A stretch of DNA of 64,000 nucleotides from an uncultured Collinsella sp. GTDB taxonomy: Bacteria; Actinomycetota; Coriobacteriia; Coriobacteriales; Coriobacteriaceae. Below are positions 16,591 to 25,371 of this stretch, in pieces (the first letter of the stretch is position 1; each line of letters begins with the position of its first letter). The translations under genes and the position numbers were made by a program. Under the pieces are notes generated by a model. It made no database searches, had not been told where the DNA came from, and worked only from the letters and a program-made list of their open reading frames with translations. The stretch is taken from assembly GCA_900541055.1 (NCBI GenBank), contig UQHZ01000008.1:28215-92214 (forward strand), in the 5' to 3' direction.

Positions 16591-17397
16591 ATGTCCGGAC
16601 ACTCTAAGTGGGCCACAACCAAGCATCGTAAGGGCGCGCAGGACGCCAAGCGTTCCGCCCTCTTCTCCAAGCTCAGCCGCAACATCACCGTTGCTGCCCG
16701 TCTCGGCGGTGACCCGCTGCCCGAGAACAACGCCAGCCTCGCCGCTGCCGTTGCCAAGGCCAAGGCTCAGTCCATGCCTAAGGACAAGATCAAGTCCGCT
16801 ATCGACAAGGCTTTTGGTTCGGGTGCTGACGCTGCCGTCTACGAGAACATCGTGTACGAGGGCTACGGTCCCGCCGGTGTCGCCGTCTACGTCGACTGCC
16901 TGACCGACAACCGCAACCGTACCGCCGCTGATGTCCGTTCCGCCTTCTCCCACGCTGGTGGCAACCTGGGCACCTCCGGCTCCGTCGCCTTCCAGTTTGA
17001 GCGCAAGGGCCAGATTGTCGTCGCCAAGGAGATCCTGGACGAGAACGCCAAGAAGGAGACCATGATCGCCAACGGTGCTGCCGGTGACGAGGACGAGTTC
17101 ATGATGGCCATCGCCGAGGCCGGTGGCGAGGACTACGAGGACGCCGGCGAGGAGTGGATCGTCTGGACCGCTGCCAACGACGTCATGGCTGTTTCCAAGG
17201 CGCTCGAGGAGCAGGGCGTCCAGGTCAAGGGCTCCGAGACCACCATGGTCCCGACCACCCCGACCGAGGTCTCCGGCGCCGACGCCAAGAAGGTTCAGCG
17301 CCTCATCGACCGTCTTGAGGAGCTCGACGACGTCCAGGATGTTTACAGCACCATGGACATGACCGACGAGGTCATCGCTGCCCTCGAGGAGGAGTAG
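16591..17397 (+). CDS. YebC/PmpR (TACO1) family protein
   Basis: A 268-residue protein with the family N-terminus MSGHSKWATTKHRKGAQDAKR, KDKIKSAIDKAFG and YEGYGPAGVAVYVDCLTDNRNRTAADVRSAF. Members are usually about 240-250 residues; the extra length lies in the acidic second half (ANGAAGDEDEFMMAIAEAGGEDYEDAGEEW). Long described as DNA-binding regulators, YebC proteins are now linked to relief of ribosome stalling at proline-rich stretches. Cytoplasmic. The ribosome binding site is weak (AGGAGA, 7 bases before ATG). It is a monocistron ended by a terminator at 17467. Codon use is strongly biased, suggesting high expression. Confidence 0.93.
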   Translation: MSGHSKWATTKHRKGAQDAKRSALFSKLSRNITVAARLGGDPLPENNASLAAAVAKAKAQSMPKDKIKSAIDKAFGSGADAAVYENIVYEGYGPAGVAVYVDCLTDNRNRTAADVRSAFSHAGGNLGTSGSVAFQFERKGQIVVAKEILDENAKKETMIANGAAGDEDEFMMAIAEAGGEDYEDAGEEWIVWTAANDVMAVSKALEEQGVQVKGSETTMVPTTPTEVSGADAKKVQRLIDRLEELDDVQDVYSTMDMTDEVIAALEEE

Positions 17398-17466
17398 CGC
17401 CCGCACGGGTTAAGCCGTGCATATCTGGGCATAATGAAGCGAGCATGCAAGCCTCGTGGAATAGAT

Positions 17467-17508
17467 GAGCCGGATCCGCGTGCGTAGAGCACCGGACCCG
17501 GCTCTTTT
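17467..17508 (+). terminator. Terminator after yebC
   Basis: GAGCCGG and CCGGCTC form the base of a stem with an internal complementary region, followed by TTTTAT. Confidence 0.75.
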
Positions 17509-17563
17509 ATAATGATGCGAACCGTTTTGCATTTCGAGAGCCGAGATTTGAAGGGAGCGCCAC

Positions 17564-18109
17564 GTGCGCGTACTCAAACGAGCCCTAGCGATTGTGTATC
17601 TTGCCGCCGCCATCGTGGCGCTGGGCACGCTTGTCTGCCAGTTTTGGGGGCCGTATACGTATCGCTTTATGCTGCTGATGCGCGACCCCATGCCGCGCAT
17701 TGTCGTGACGGCATGCGGCGGAGTTGTGGCGATCGGCGTGCTGGTAAGCTTCTTCCGCCTGATGTTTGCTCGTCGCGAGCCGTCCTGTGTGCATCCGGCG
17801 GGGGAGCGCAATATCGAGGTCACGCTCGCGGCGCTTTCTTCGTGTGCCAGGGCTGCTGCCGAGCGCGACGACCGCGTGATGGTCGAGCATGTCGAGGCCC
17901 GCGTCCAAGGCTCCGATGATTCGCACGTCCGATTTAAGGTCGAGGCTATCGCGCTTGACGATAAGGACGTGGCATCTCTGGCTACCGCGATGCAGCAGCG
18001 CATCGAGGAAGCTTGCGACACCATGCTCGGCACGCCGGGTACGACCACGCGCGTCCGTTTTTTGCCGTCCAAGACTACCGTCCAGACCGTGGAGGTTTCC
18101 GGTGAGTGA
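17564..18109 (+). CDS. amaP: AmaP-like alkaline-shock membrane anchor protein
   Basis: A 181-residue protein with two N-terminal membrane segments (about residues 7-30 and 45-66) and a cytoplasmic domain, the plan of AmaP, which tethers Asp23 to the membrane. Identification rests on this architecture and on the next two genes, DUF2273 and Asp23. It starts at GTG 17564 after AAGGGAG. Its last 8 bases overlap the start of the DUF2273 gene, so the two are translationally coupled. Sequence similarity to the firmicute protein is modest by eye. Confidence 0.75.
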   Translation: MRVLKRALAIVYLAAAIVALGTLVCQFWGPYTYRFMLLMRDPMPRIVVTACGGVVAIGVLVSFFRLMFARREPSCVHPAGERNIEVTLAALSSCARAAAERDDRVMVEHVEARVQGSDDSHVRFKVEAIALDDKDVASLATAMQQRIEEACDTMLGTPGTTTRVRFLPSKTTVQTVEVSGE

Positions 18110-18479
18110 TACCAATCAAGATAAGACCGCTCGTACGCCGCGCCTGACGATTGACCAGAGCGCCACGCCGGCGAGCGAACCTGTTGATTCCAAAGCAGAG
18201 GCAGCCGAGTTACAAGACGCGGCAGCCGCGGATTTTGACGAGGCTATGGGTCTCATCAAGGGTACGGGCGCTGCCATCTGGGGCTATGCTGTGCGTCATC
18301 CCAACACCACGCTCGGTGCCGTCGCTGGCTTTATCCTCGCCGTGTTGGTGCTCACGCTCGGCCTGTGGGACACGCTCGTCATTGCATTCTTCGTGCTGAT
18401 CGGCGCCGTGATCGGCCAAATTCGCGACGGCGAGAACGGGATCGTCAACTTCTTCGGCCGTCTGTTTAGCGGCCGCTAA
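18102..18479 (+). CDS. DUF2273 small membrane protein
   Basis: A 125-residue protein: a 50-residue polar N-terminus, then YAVRHPNTTLGAVAGFILAVLVLTLGLWDTLVIAFFVLIGAVIGQIRDGE, two closely spaced membrane helices typical of DUF2273. It starts at GTG 18102 with GGAGG seven bases upstream, inside the end of the amaP frame. DUF2273 proteins are routinely encoded beside AmaP and Asp23/Gls24 in envelope-stress operons. The mechanistic role is unknown. Confidence 0.85.
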   Translation: MSDTNQDKTARTPRLTIDQSATPASEPVDSKAEAAELQDAAAADFDEAMGLIKGTGAAIWGYAVRHPNTTLGAVAGFILAVLVLTLGLWDTLVIAFFVLIGAVIGQIRDGENGIVNFFGRLFSGR

Positions 18480-18523
18480 TATGTATTCGACTGTCGCATC
18501 TGCGGCAGGCATAAGGAGGAACC

Positions 18524-19045
18524 ATGGCTTTTAATACGAAGGTCGATGTAGCCGATACCGAGCTCGAGGAGAATGAGGCGGCCGTCGCCGAAGCCGAGGA
18601 TGTGACGCTCGAGGATGAGGCGCTCGTCGAGGCCGAGTTCGCCGATGACGCGGACGAGGATGATGAGGAAACAGACGAGTCCGAGGACTCGCTGACCTAT
18701 TCCAACGGTGTGATCGAGAAGATCGTCGCCATGGCCACCCGCGAGGTTCCGCACGTTTTGGGCATGAAGGGTAACCTCATGCACTTTGTGCAGGAGCAGT
18801 TTGGTGCCGAGAATCTGACCAAGGGCGTGACGGTCGAGGTCACCGATGACAATCGCGTGGTCGTCAACATCTCCGTCATTATCGAGTACGGAGCCTATGC
18901 GCCCGCGATCTTCGACGATGTCAAGGCACGTGTCACTGAGCGCCTTGCCGCGATGACCGGCCTTGAGGTGGCGGGTGTCAACCTGCGCATCGAGGACGTC
19001 ATCACCCCCGAGGAGTACGAGCACCGCACCAGCCAGCACGAATAA
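18524..19045 (+). CDS. Asp23/Gls24 family envelope stress response protein
   Basis: A 173-residue protein. Residues 1-60 are a very acidic, probably disordered leader (EEDETDESED-like runs). Residues 62-165 form the Asp23 domain: GVIEKIVAMATREVPHVLGMKG, a variable loop, then VTVEVTDDNRVVVNISVIIEYGAYAPAIFDDVKARV and VNLRIEDVI. Asp23 is an abundant cytoplasmic protein held at the membrane by AmaP and linked to cell-wall stress. The long acidic leader is unusual compared with firmicute homologues. A strong AAGGAGG site precedes the ATG, and the trio ends at the terminator at 19099. Confidence 0.92.
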   Translation: MAFNTKVDVADTELEENEAAVAEAEDVTLEDEALVEAEFADDADEDDEETDESEDSLTYSNGVIEKIVAMATREVPHVLGMKGNLMHFVQEQFGAENLTKGVTVEVTDDNRVVVNISVIIEYGAYAPAIFDDVKARVTERLAAMTGLEVAGVNLRIEDVITPEEYEHRTSQHE

Positions 19046-19090
19046 CCTTCCAAAAAGGGACAGGTTTGTTTTGGCAGGCTTTATCTGCGA
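19046..19090. repeat. REP-like repeat, GGGACAGGTTTRTTTTGG family
   Basis: It begins directly after the asp23 stop. CCAAAA and TTTTGG flank GGGACAGGTTTG. The sequence through TTTATCTG is almost identical to 45153-45197 and to the inverse of 14175-14219. Confidence 0.75.
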
Positions 19091-19098
19091 AAACGTTA

Positions 19099-19140
19099 AA
19101 CGGCCGACCGCGCAAGCAAAAGCGTGGCCGGCCGTTATTT
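19099..19140 (+). terminator. Terminator after the amaP-DUF2273-asp23 operon
   Basis: AACGGCCGACCGCG pairs with CGTGGCCGGCCGTT (two non-pairs) around a short loop, followed by ATTTG. The T tract is weak. Confidence 0.6.
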
Positions 19141-19253
19141 GTATGCTCCCCGATGTAGGCATACCGCTCGTCTAACTAGGGGTTGCAATCGTCGCGCTCC
19201 GCGTTACCCTAATGGGCGCATTGTTTCCAAATTGTTAACGAGGAGTTGCCGTA

Positions 19254-20276
19254 ATGGCCGACGAGCACGAAACAGAAAGCAAGGCATGGGCAATCGAGGC
19301 CGCTGCGGCAGAGGCGGCGTCGCGTGCTGCCGAGGAGGTGCATCGTCCTCCCGTGGTGCCGATGGAGCGCGTGGTTGATCGCACCGATATCGAGCGCGGC
19401 GAGCGTGCCGGCCAAAAGCGCAGCCAGGAGCCGGGCTTCCCGCGCTTTTTTGCCGAGCTCAATCTGGGCCTGATTCTTACGGCCTTCGCCATCGTTGCGT
19501 TTAAAACCCCTAATCACTTTGCTTTTGGCGGCACCTCGGGCGTGTCGGTCATTCTGTCTACGCTGTTCCCGACCCTGCCCGTCGGCGTCTTTATGTGGAT
19601 TATCAACGCGGTTCTCGTCGTCTTGGGCTTTATCTTTTTGGAGCGCAAGGCAATCCTGTGGAGCGTCTTCGCCTCGTTTGCGTTGTCCGCCTATGTTTCG
19701 CTGTTTGAGTTCTTTATTCCGACCGATGTCTCTCTGACGGGCGATATGTGGCTCGACCTGTGCTTTGCCGTCATCTTGCCGGCGCTGGGCAGTGCCATTG
19801 TCTTTGACATTGGCGCCTCGACGGGCGGCACCGACATCCTTGCCATGATTCTCAAACGCCGCACGACGCTTGAGATTGGCCGTGCCCTGTTGCTGGTCGA
19901 TATCGGCATCGTGACCATCGCGGCTTTCCTGTATGGCCCGCGCGTCGGCCTGTACTGCGTGCTCGGTCTGTTTGCCAAGACGCTCGTGGTCGACAAGGCT
20001 ATCGAGAGCATTCACCTTCGTAAGGTCTGCACGATCATTTGCTCCGAGCCCCTTAAGGTCGAGGAGTTTATCGTCAAGCATCTCAACCGCACGGCAACGA
20101 TCAGCCGTGGCTACGGCGCCTTCTCGGGCAAGTGCGTCACGGTGATCATGAGCGTGCTGAGCCGTCGCGAGGCAGTGCAACTGCGCCGCTATGCCCGCGA
20201 GATTGACCCTGGCGCCTTCATCACCATCGTCGATAGCTCCGAAATCGTCGGCAAGGGCTTCCGCGGCACGAACTAG
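19254..20276 (+). CDS. YitT family membrane protein
   Basis: A 340-residue protein. An unusual 65-residue hydrophilic N-terminal extension rich in Glu, Ala and Arg precedes the YitT core: five or so membrane segments with FAFGGTSGVSVILSTLFP, GSAIVFDIGASTGGTDILAMILKR and GPRVGLYCVLGLFAK. A cytoplasmic DUF2179 domain follows (CTIICSEPLKVEEFIVKHLNRTATISRGYGAFSG). The family's transport role is unproven. ATG 19254 follows GAGGAG. The DUF2179 domain is often proposed to bind a small ligand, which is inference only. Confidence 0.88.
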   Translation: MADEHETESKAWAIEAAAAEAASRAAEEVHRPPVVPMERVVDRTDIERGERAGQKRSQEPGFPRFFAELNLGLILTAFAIVAFKTPNHFAFGGTSGVSVILSTLFPTLPVGVFMWIINAVLVVLGFIFLERKAILWSVFASFALSAYVSLFEFFIPTDVSLTGDMWLDLCFAVILPALGSAIVFDIGASTGGTDILAMILKRRTTLEIGRALLLVDIGIVTIAAFLYGPRVGLYCVLGLFAKTLVVDKAIESIHLRKVCTIICSEPLKVEEFIVKHLNRTATISRGYGAFSGKCVTVIMSVLSRREAVQLRRYAREIDPGAFITIVDSSEIVGKGFRGTN

Positions 20277-20426
20277 CCCGGTCGTACCCTTCGAATCATT
20301 GAATAAAGCCGGCTGCGTTGCAAATCGGTCATCTTGGGGTATTTGTCCTCACATTGGGCGATAATGATGCCAAAGACATCGTTTGCGATCCAGGTGATTC
20401 GCTCTAGATACGAAGGGATGATTTCG

Positions 20427-21704
20427 ATGTTCTGCTCGCAGTGTGGCGCCCCTATGGGCGATAACGACAAGTTCTGCGGCGTGTGTGGTGCTCCTAATGC
20501 TGGTGCTGCAGCTTCCGCCCCTCAGGGTCAACCTCAGCCTCAGCAGTTTGTTCCGCAACCGCCCGTGGCGAATGCGCCAAAGGGCTGTGTGGCTCAGGCG
20601 TTCCAAGATATGACCAAGACTCCGGGTGTGCTTCAGCGTGTATGCCAAATCGCGTTTTTGCCGGCGCTGATTTGCGTTGTGTCGGTGCTCGTGTTGTTTA
20701 TTCCCGTTATTGGCGGCATTGCGGCTGCCATCGGCTTTTTGGCAGCTTGCATTGCGAGCGTGTGCGGTTCCGGCTTTGGCATCGAGTGGGGTCGCGATCT
20801 GTCGCTTAAGATCGATGACGGCATGGATCGTCCGCTGATGCGTTCCACGTCGTTTGGTCTCGGAGTCTTTTCGAGCGTTATTTCGGTCGTGCTCGAGGTT
20901 ATCGCTGCCATTCCCGTTATCGGTGTAGCGCTTTCGCTGGTGGAGGGCGTGGTAATTGGCGCTGCGGGCTCGTATTCTTATTACGGCTCTTATGCGCTCG
21001 AGGCTGCGCTGTTTGGCTCGCTTGGCCTGCTTGTTCTGGCGCTAATTGCCTCGGCGATTATGGGTGTCTTCTTTAAGATGTTCGCCGACATCGCCGTGAT
21101 GCACTTTGCGGTGACCGGGCGTGTCGAGAGCGCGTTTTCGCTCGATAAGGTCTGGGCGGCGTTTAAGCACAACAAGACCAAGCTGTTCTGTGCTTCGTTC
21201 CTTCCCGAGTTTTTGACGGGCCTGGTCGCCAACGTTGTCACATGGATCTTGACGGTCGTCTTTGGCGCCATTGCCTCTGTCGGTATGTATAGCTACTACT
21301 ATCGTCCTACGGGTATTGAGGCAATTGTTACCGGCGGTGGCGTCACGCTCGCGCTGTTCTTGGTGCTGGTCGCTTTCGTCACCGTATTTCTTACGGTCTT
21401 TGGCAAGATGCTCAAGCACCGTGCCGTTGGCTATTGGGCCGCACGCTATGCAAGCGAGTGGGCCGATGAGGATAAGGACGACGTCCTGACTTTTGTGTTG
21501 CCCTTCGAGAAGAAGTCCGCTGCTTCGGGTTACAGCGCTCCGGATGCTTCGCCGGCATCTGCACCCGCTCCCGCGATCGAGCCTGAGCCGGCGCCCGAGC
21601 CTGAACCGGCGCCCGAGTCTGAGACGGCATCTGAGCCTGAGCCTGCGCCTGCGCCTGAGTCGGCGTCCGAGCCAAGCTCCGACGAGGAACCTCAGGACGA
21701 GTAG
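20427..21704 (+). CDS. Zinc-ribbon, DUF4013-like membrane protein
   Basis: A 425-residue protein read from ATG 20427, nine bases after GAAGGG. Residues 1-25 are a zinc ribbon, CSQCGAPMGDNDKFCGVCG (two CxxC pairs). A Pro/Gln linker is followed by six or so hydrophobic segments arranged as in DUF4013 proteins. The last 60 residues are a repetitive Pro/Ala/Glu/Ser tail built of EPEPAPE-type units. The function is unknown. The zinc ribbon and repeats suggest a scaffold or regulatory role, not a transporter. The GC-rich tail repeats could vary in number between strains. Confidence 0.7.
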   Translation: MFCSQCGAPMGDNDKFCGVCGAPNAGAAASAPQGQPQPQQFVPQPPVANAPKGCVAQAFQDMTKTPGVLQRVCQIAFLPALICVVSVLVLFIPVIGGIAAAIGFLAACIASVCGSGFGIEWGRDLSLKIDDGMDRPLMRSTSFGLGVFSSVISVVLEVIAAIPVIGVALSLVEGVVIGAAGSYSYYGSYALEAALFGSLGLLVLALIASAIMGVFFKMFADIAVMHFAVTGRVESAFSLDKVWAAFKHNKTKLFCASFLPEFLTGLVANVVTWILTVVFGAIASVGMYSYYYRPTGIEAIVTGGGVTLALFLVLVAFVTVFLTVFGKMLKHRAVGYWAARYASEWADEDKDDVLTFVLPFEKKSAASGYSAPDASPASAPAPAIEPEPAPEPEPAPESETASEPEPAPAPESASEPSSDEEPQDE

Positions 21705-21717
21705 CCATGCCGTCTGC

Positions 21718-21752
21718 CATTTGGGGACGGGGTAGAAATAGTAGAAATAGCG
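21718..21752. repeat. Partial REP-like sequence, TTGGGGACGGGG core
   Basis: A GGGGACGGGG core is followed by two AGTAGAAATAG-like units between the zinc-ribbon gene and its terminator. It lacks a clear long stem and is a weaker member of the family. Confidence 0.4.
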
Positions 21753-21762
21753 CTTGAAGAAT

Positions 21763-21802
21763 GAGCGGGGGCGGACGTGTCGAAACGTCCGCCCCCGCTT
21801 TG
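21763..21802. terminator. Bidirectional terminator between convergent genes
   Basis: AGCGGGGGCGGACG pairs perfectly with CGTCCGCCCCCGCT around an 8-nt loop. It serves the zinc-ribbon gene from the left and the M20 hydrolase gene from the right. Confidence 0.75.
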
Positions 21803-21844
21803 ACATCGCGATGTGGCTATGACTGCGAGATGCCAGCGAATCGA

Positions 21845-23308
21845 TTACTCGTCGTGCTTCTCCTCACGGCGTGCAGCAGCGCGTGCGTCGTGGATGCCCT
21901 TGATCGCGGCATGGCGAGCCGTTCGGGCATCATGGATGGCGTCGCGAGCCTCGGCGGTCGTCGCCTTGGCAGAGCGCAACTTGGCGGCCAGATCGGGGTT
22001 GGTTTCGGCGACCGCGGTAATCGCGGGGCCGTCGAGCTCCTCTTGCGTGGGCTCGGCCAAAAAGTCGATGGCATATTGGGCGGCCACCATGGAGCCCTTT
22101 GCCAACACGCTCTCATCAATCTTGTAGAAGCAGGAATGCTGGGCGTACGTGGCGCCAATCTTGGGGTTGCGCGTACCTACAAAGGCGAGCACGCCCGGTA
22201 CGCGACGCAGGTACTCCGAAAAATCCTCGCCCGAGAGCGTGCCGCGATAATGGCCTTGGCCGGTGGGGCCCAGGCACTTGATTACAGCCTGACGGCAGCG
22301 CTCGCTCGAGGCGGCGTCGTTTTCGACCTTGTAGTTGGCGATGGTGTAGTCGGTGAGCTCTGCCTCGGCGCCCAGAGCTGCCGCGGTATGCTCCACGATG
22401 CGGCGCATAAGCTCCGGCATTTCCTCGTGGGTCGAATCGCCGTAGGTGCGCACTGTGCCGGCGAGGTAGGCCGTGCCGGCGATAACGTTGCGCGCGGTGC
22501 CGCCGTGCAGCTCGCCGACGGTGATGACGGCCGGCTCGTAGGGGCTGATTTCGCGCGAAACGATGGTTTGCAGGGCGTTGACAATTTCGGCGGCAACCAT
22601 GACGGCGTCGTGGCCGCGCTGGGGCATGGCGCCATGGCACGAGGTGCCGCGGACGTCGATGCGGAACCAGTCGGTATTGGCCATGCGCGGACCGGGCTCG
22701 CAGCTCACGGTGCCGGCGTCGACCTCACTCCAAATGTGCGCGGCGTAGGCGCCATCGACGCCGTCGAGCACACCCGTGCCGATCATGAGCTTGGCGCCCT
22801 GGCCGTTTTCCTCGCTGGGCTGGAATACGATGCGAACTTCGCCGTGGATGTCGTCGGTCATATGGCGCAGGATTTGCAGCGTTCCGAGCATCATGGCGAT
22901 ATGGCAGTCGTGGCCGCAGGCGTGCATGCAGCCCTCGTTGACGCTGGCGAACTCCTCGCCGGTCTGCTCGGTGACGGGCAGGGCGTCGATATCCGCGCGC
23001 AGCAGGATACGGCGGCGCGGCGTGCCGTCCTCGCGATAGGCGTCGGGCGCGGTGCCGCGAAGGGTCGCCACCAAGCCGGTCTTGAGCGGACGCTCGTAGG
23101 GGATATTCATGGCGTCGAGCTGGTTGGCGATGTCGGAGGTCGTGCGCTCCTCGGCAAGGCTCAGCTCCGGGTGCTTATGGAAGTGCCGGCGCTGCTTGAT
23201 GATGTAGGGTTCAAACTCGGTAGCGATATCTTGGATGGCCGCGGTGACGTCGTCAGCCGCGCGAGCCTCGGTCGCCGCCATAATCTGCTGTGCCTTGGTC
23301 TTCGTCAT
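21845..23308 (-). CDS. M20 family amidohydrolase
   Basis: A 487-residue protein read from ATG 23308 (upstream AGCAAGGAG). It is an M20D-type aminoacylase/hippurate hydrolase: RRHFHKHPELSLAEERT, the metal-site HACGHDCHIAMMLG, FQPSEENGQGAKLMIGTGVLDGVDGAYAAHIWSEVDAG and GTRNPKIGATYAQHSCFYKIDESVL. The enzyme would be a cytoplasmic metal-dependent hydrolase of N-acyl amino acids. The usual core is about 390 residues; here a C-terminal tail of about 70 residues rich in Ala, Arg and Lys extends it. An open frame continues upstream to 24043, but that part lies antisense to the neighbouring amidohydrolase and is not coding. Confidence 0.88.
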   Translation of the reverse strand: MTKTKAQQIMAATEARAADDVTAAIQDIATEFEPYIIKQRRHFHKHPELSLAEERTTSDIANQLDAMNIPYERPLKTGLVATLRGTAPDAYREDGTPRRRILLRADIDALPVTEQTGEEFASVNEGCMHACGHDCHIAMMLGTLQILRHMTDDIHGEVRIVFQPSEENGQGAKLMIGTGVLDGVDGAYAAHIWSEVDAGTVSCEPGPRMANTDWFRIDVRGTSCHGAMPQRGHDAVMVAAEIVNALQTIVSREISPYEPAVITVGELHGGTARNVIAGTAYLAGTVRTYGDSTHEEMPELMRRIVEHTAAALGAEAELTDYTIANYKVENDAASSERCRQAVIKCLGPTGQGHYRGTLSGEDFSEYLRRVPGVLAFVGTRNPKIGATYAQHSCFYKIDESVLAKGSMVAAQYAIDFLAEPTQEELDGPAITAVAETNPDLAAKLRSAKATTAEARDAIHDARTARHAAIKGIHDARAAARREEKHDE

Positions 23309-23476
23309 GGTCGATTTGCTCCTTGCTGGGTTGATCGCAAAATCGTACAGGCTCTCTCCAGTATGCCACCTGCCGCTAGGGCTGGTAAAGTTGCCGTTTG
23401 CCGCTTGGGGTTTTGTTACAAGGGCGGGGGAGTACACTCGGGGGTGTTGAATTTCCTGCCAGAGATGGGGATGCCC

Positions 23477-25114
23477 ATGCAACATATCGATCGGATTATC
23501 CGCTCCAAGAACGTCTTTACCGCGCAAGACGGCATCGATACCACCCGCGAGCTGGCGATTGCCATCGCAGGCGACCGTATCGTCGCAGTCGGTGCGCCCG
23601 ATGACGTGATCGCCGCCGCTCCTGCCGCTACGTCGGTTATCGACTACGGCGAGCAGTTTGTCTGCCCCGGTTTCCATGACGCTCATCTGCACTTCTTCCA
23701 TACCTCGGTCGGTTCCTCGCCGTACATGCTCATGGATATGGGCACGTCCGAGGCGGCGCTGGTGCAACATGCGCTCGAGTTTTCCCAGGACCTGCCCGAC
23801 GACGCTTGGGTTGTGACGCAGGGCTGGCGCGACTACCGTTGGGACCCGCCCGAGCATCCTACCAAGGCGTCGCTCGATGTGGCATTCCCCGATCGTCCCT
23901 GTGTTATGTATTCGGGCGACGGGCACACGCTGTGGCTCAACACCCGCGCACTCGATGCACTCGGCGTCACGCGCGACAGCGAGCCACCAGCGGGCGGTAG
24001 CTACGACAAGGACGCAAACGGCGAGCTCACGGGTATTGCTCACGAGGCGGCTGCCATGCAGCTGCTACCGCGCTGCCTTGAGTGGCTGGGCGAGGATCGC
24101 ATCGCAAGCGCTTACGCCGATCAAATGAGGCGGATGGCCGAGCAGGGCATCACCTCGATATGCGATATGTCGCTCATGCCCATGCCGGGCTGCGATTTTA
24201 TCCGCGACGACGTCTATGACAAGCTGCAGGCAGCCGGCAAGTTGGGCATCCGAGCCCATCTGTTCCCCACGCTGCTGGATGACCAGTCGCGCCTGGAAGA
24301 GCTGCAGGCACGTTACGCGAACAACGCGCTGCTCTCGGCGCCAGGCTTTAAGCAGTTCTTCGACGGTGTGTCGAGCGAACACACGGCCTATCTCACCGAG
24401 CCCTATACCAACCCGCGCTTCCCGGGCGATCAGGGCCGTCTGACGGTTCCGGCTGAGCGCATGCGCAAACTGGTTCTGGCGGCCGCGGAGCGCGGTCACA
24501 CCGTGCGCATCCACGTCATTGGTGACGGTGCGATTCATGCCGCGCTGGATATCTTCGAGGAGGCCGCCGACCTGTACGGCCTGCCCCAGCACGGCCATAA
24601 CACGCTCGAGCACCTGGAGAACCTCTTGCCCGAGGACATCGATCGTCTACGCAAGCTTAACGTCGTTGCCTCGAGCCAGCCCTGTCACATTACACTCGAC
24701 CCGGGCGGCCCCGAGCGCGATCTGGGCCTGGAACGCAGCCGCATCATGTGGCCGTTTGCGACCTATAAGCAGCGCGGCATCCGCCAAGCCTTCGGCACCG
24801 ATAGCCCCATCACAGCTGTTACAAGCATGAACGTGCTCTACACGGCTATCACGCGCCAGGATCCCAAAAGCCACTGGCCCGAGGGCGGCTGGTTACCGAG
24901 CGAGCGCATCGATGCAGCAACAGCCCTGCGCAACTACACCCTGGGCAGCGCCTATGCAGCGGGCGACGAGCAAAACCTCGGCAGCTTGGAGCCCGGCAAG
25001 TATGCCGACCTGGTAGTCCTGGACCAAAACCCGCTCACCATCGACCCCCAAGAGCTCCAGGCTACCAAGGTTCAGACCACCTACCTGGCAGGTAACTTGA
25101 TTTACGAGCGCTAA
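23477..25114 (+). CDS. YtcJ-like amidohydrolase
   Basis: A 545-residue amidohydrolase-superfamily protein. It has the metal-binding HxH in PGFHDAHLHFF (residues about 65-74), later HVIGDGAIHAALD, NTLEHLENL and the terminal-domain GTDSPIT, and it ends with LEPGKYADLVVLDQNPL. YtcJ/LAF3-type proteins hydrolyse C-N bonds of unknown natural substrates in the cytoplasm. ATG 23477 (GGGG seven bases upstream) is preferred; in-frame ATGs at 23465 and 23471 are close alternatives. A much longer open frame reaching back to 21761 is an artefact of reading antisense to the M20 gene. The two genes are divergent, 168 bp apart. Confidence 0.85.
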   Translation: MQHIDRIIRSKNVFTAQDGIDTTRELAIAIAGDRIVAVGAPDDVIAAAPAATSVIDYGEQFVCPGFHDAHLHFFHTSVGSSPYMLMDMGTSEAALVQHALEFSQDLPDDAWVVTQGWRDYRWDPPEHPTKASLDVAFPDRPCVMYSGDGHTLWLNTRALDALGVTRDSEPPAGGSYDKDANGELTGIAHEAAAMQLLPRCLEWLGEDRIASAYADQMRRMAEQGITSICDMSLMPMPGCDFIRDDVYDKLQAAGKLGIRAHLFPTLLDDQSRLEELQARYANNALLSAPGFKQFFDGVSSEHTAYLTEPYTNPRFPGDQGRLTVPAERMRKLVLAAAERGHTVRIHVIGDGAIHAALDIFEEAADLYGLPQHGHNTLEHLENLLPEDIDRLRKLNVVASSQPCHITLDPGGPERDLGLERSRIMWPFATYKQRGIRQAFGTDSPITAVTSMNVLYTAITRQDPKSHWPEGGWLPSERIDAATALRNYTLGSAYAAGDEQNLGSLEPGKYADLVVLDQNPLTIDPQELQATKVQTTYLAGNLIYER

Positions 25115-25137
25115 GTATTCATGCCGTACCGTTAAGC

Positions 25138-25186
25138 GCGGCTCGGGCAGCCTTTTTGGGATAGCGCTCGAGCCGCGTTTGCGTTT
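25138..25186 (+). terminator. Probable terminator after the YtcJ-like gene
   Basis: CGCGGCTCG pairs perfectly with CGAGCCGCG around a 22-nt loop, then TTTGCGTTTT. Confidence 0.6.
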
Positions 25187-25371
25187 TGGTGGGGATCCGC
25201 CATGAGCGTCCCTGCTCTGTTGGATTTGGGTGCGGGGCGGAGGTGCTGCTGCCCCGCGCTCAATTTGGACACCAGCAATGCTATCTCTTGGTGTTTTGCA
25301 TACTTCCCATTACAGATTGCATAAAAAGGCTGGGATGTCCTTCCTGATCCTGATGTACCCCCGCCCGTGCC

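Noticed and set aside
21761..23476. A single plus-strand open frame of 1117 codons running into the YtcJ-like amidohydrolase, suggesting a fusion protein
   Set aside because: Its first 570 codons lie antisense to a clear M20 hydrolase gene, show no domain logic, and the amidohydrolase has its own start region near 23477.
23309..24043. An upstream extension of the minus-strand M20 gene to 732 codons
   Set aside because: The added part is antisense to the amidohydrolase. ATG 23308 has a ribosome binding site and starts the recognisable protein.
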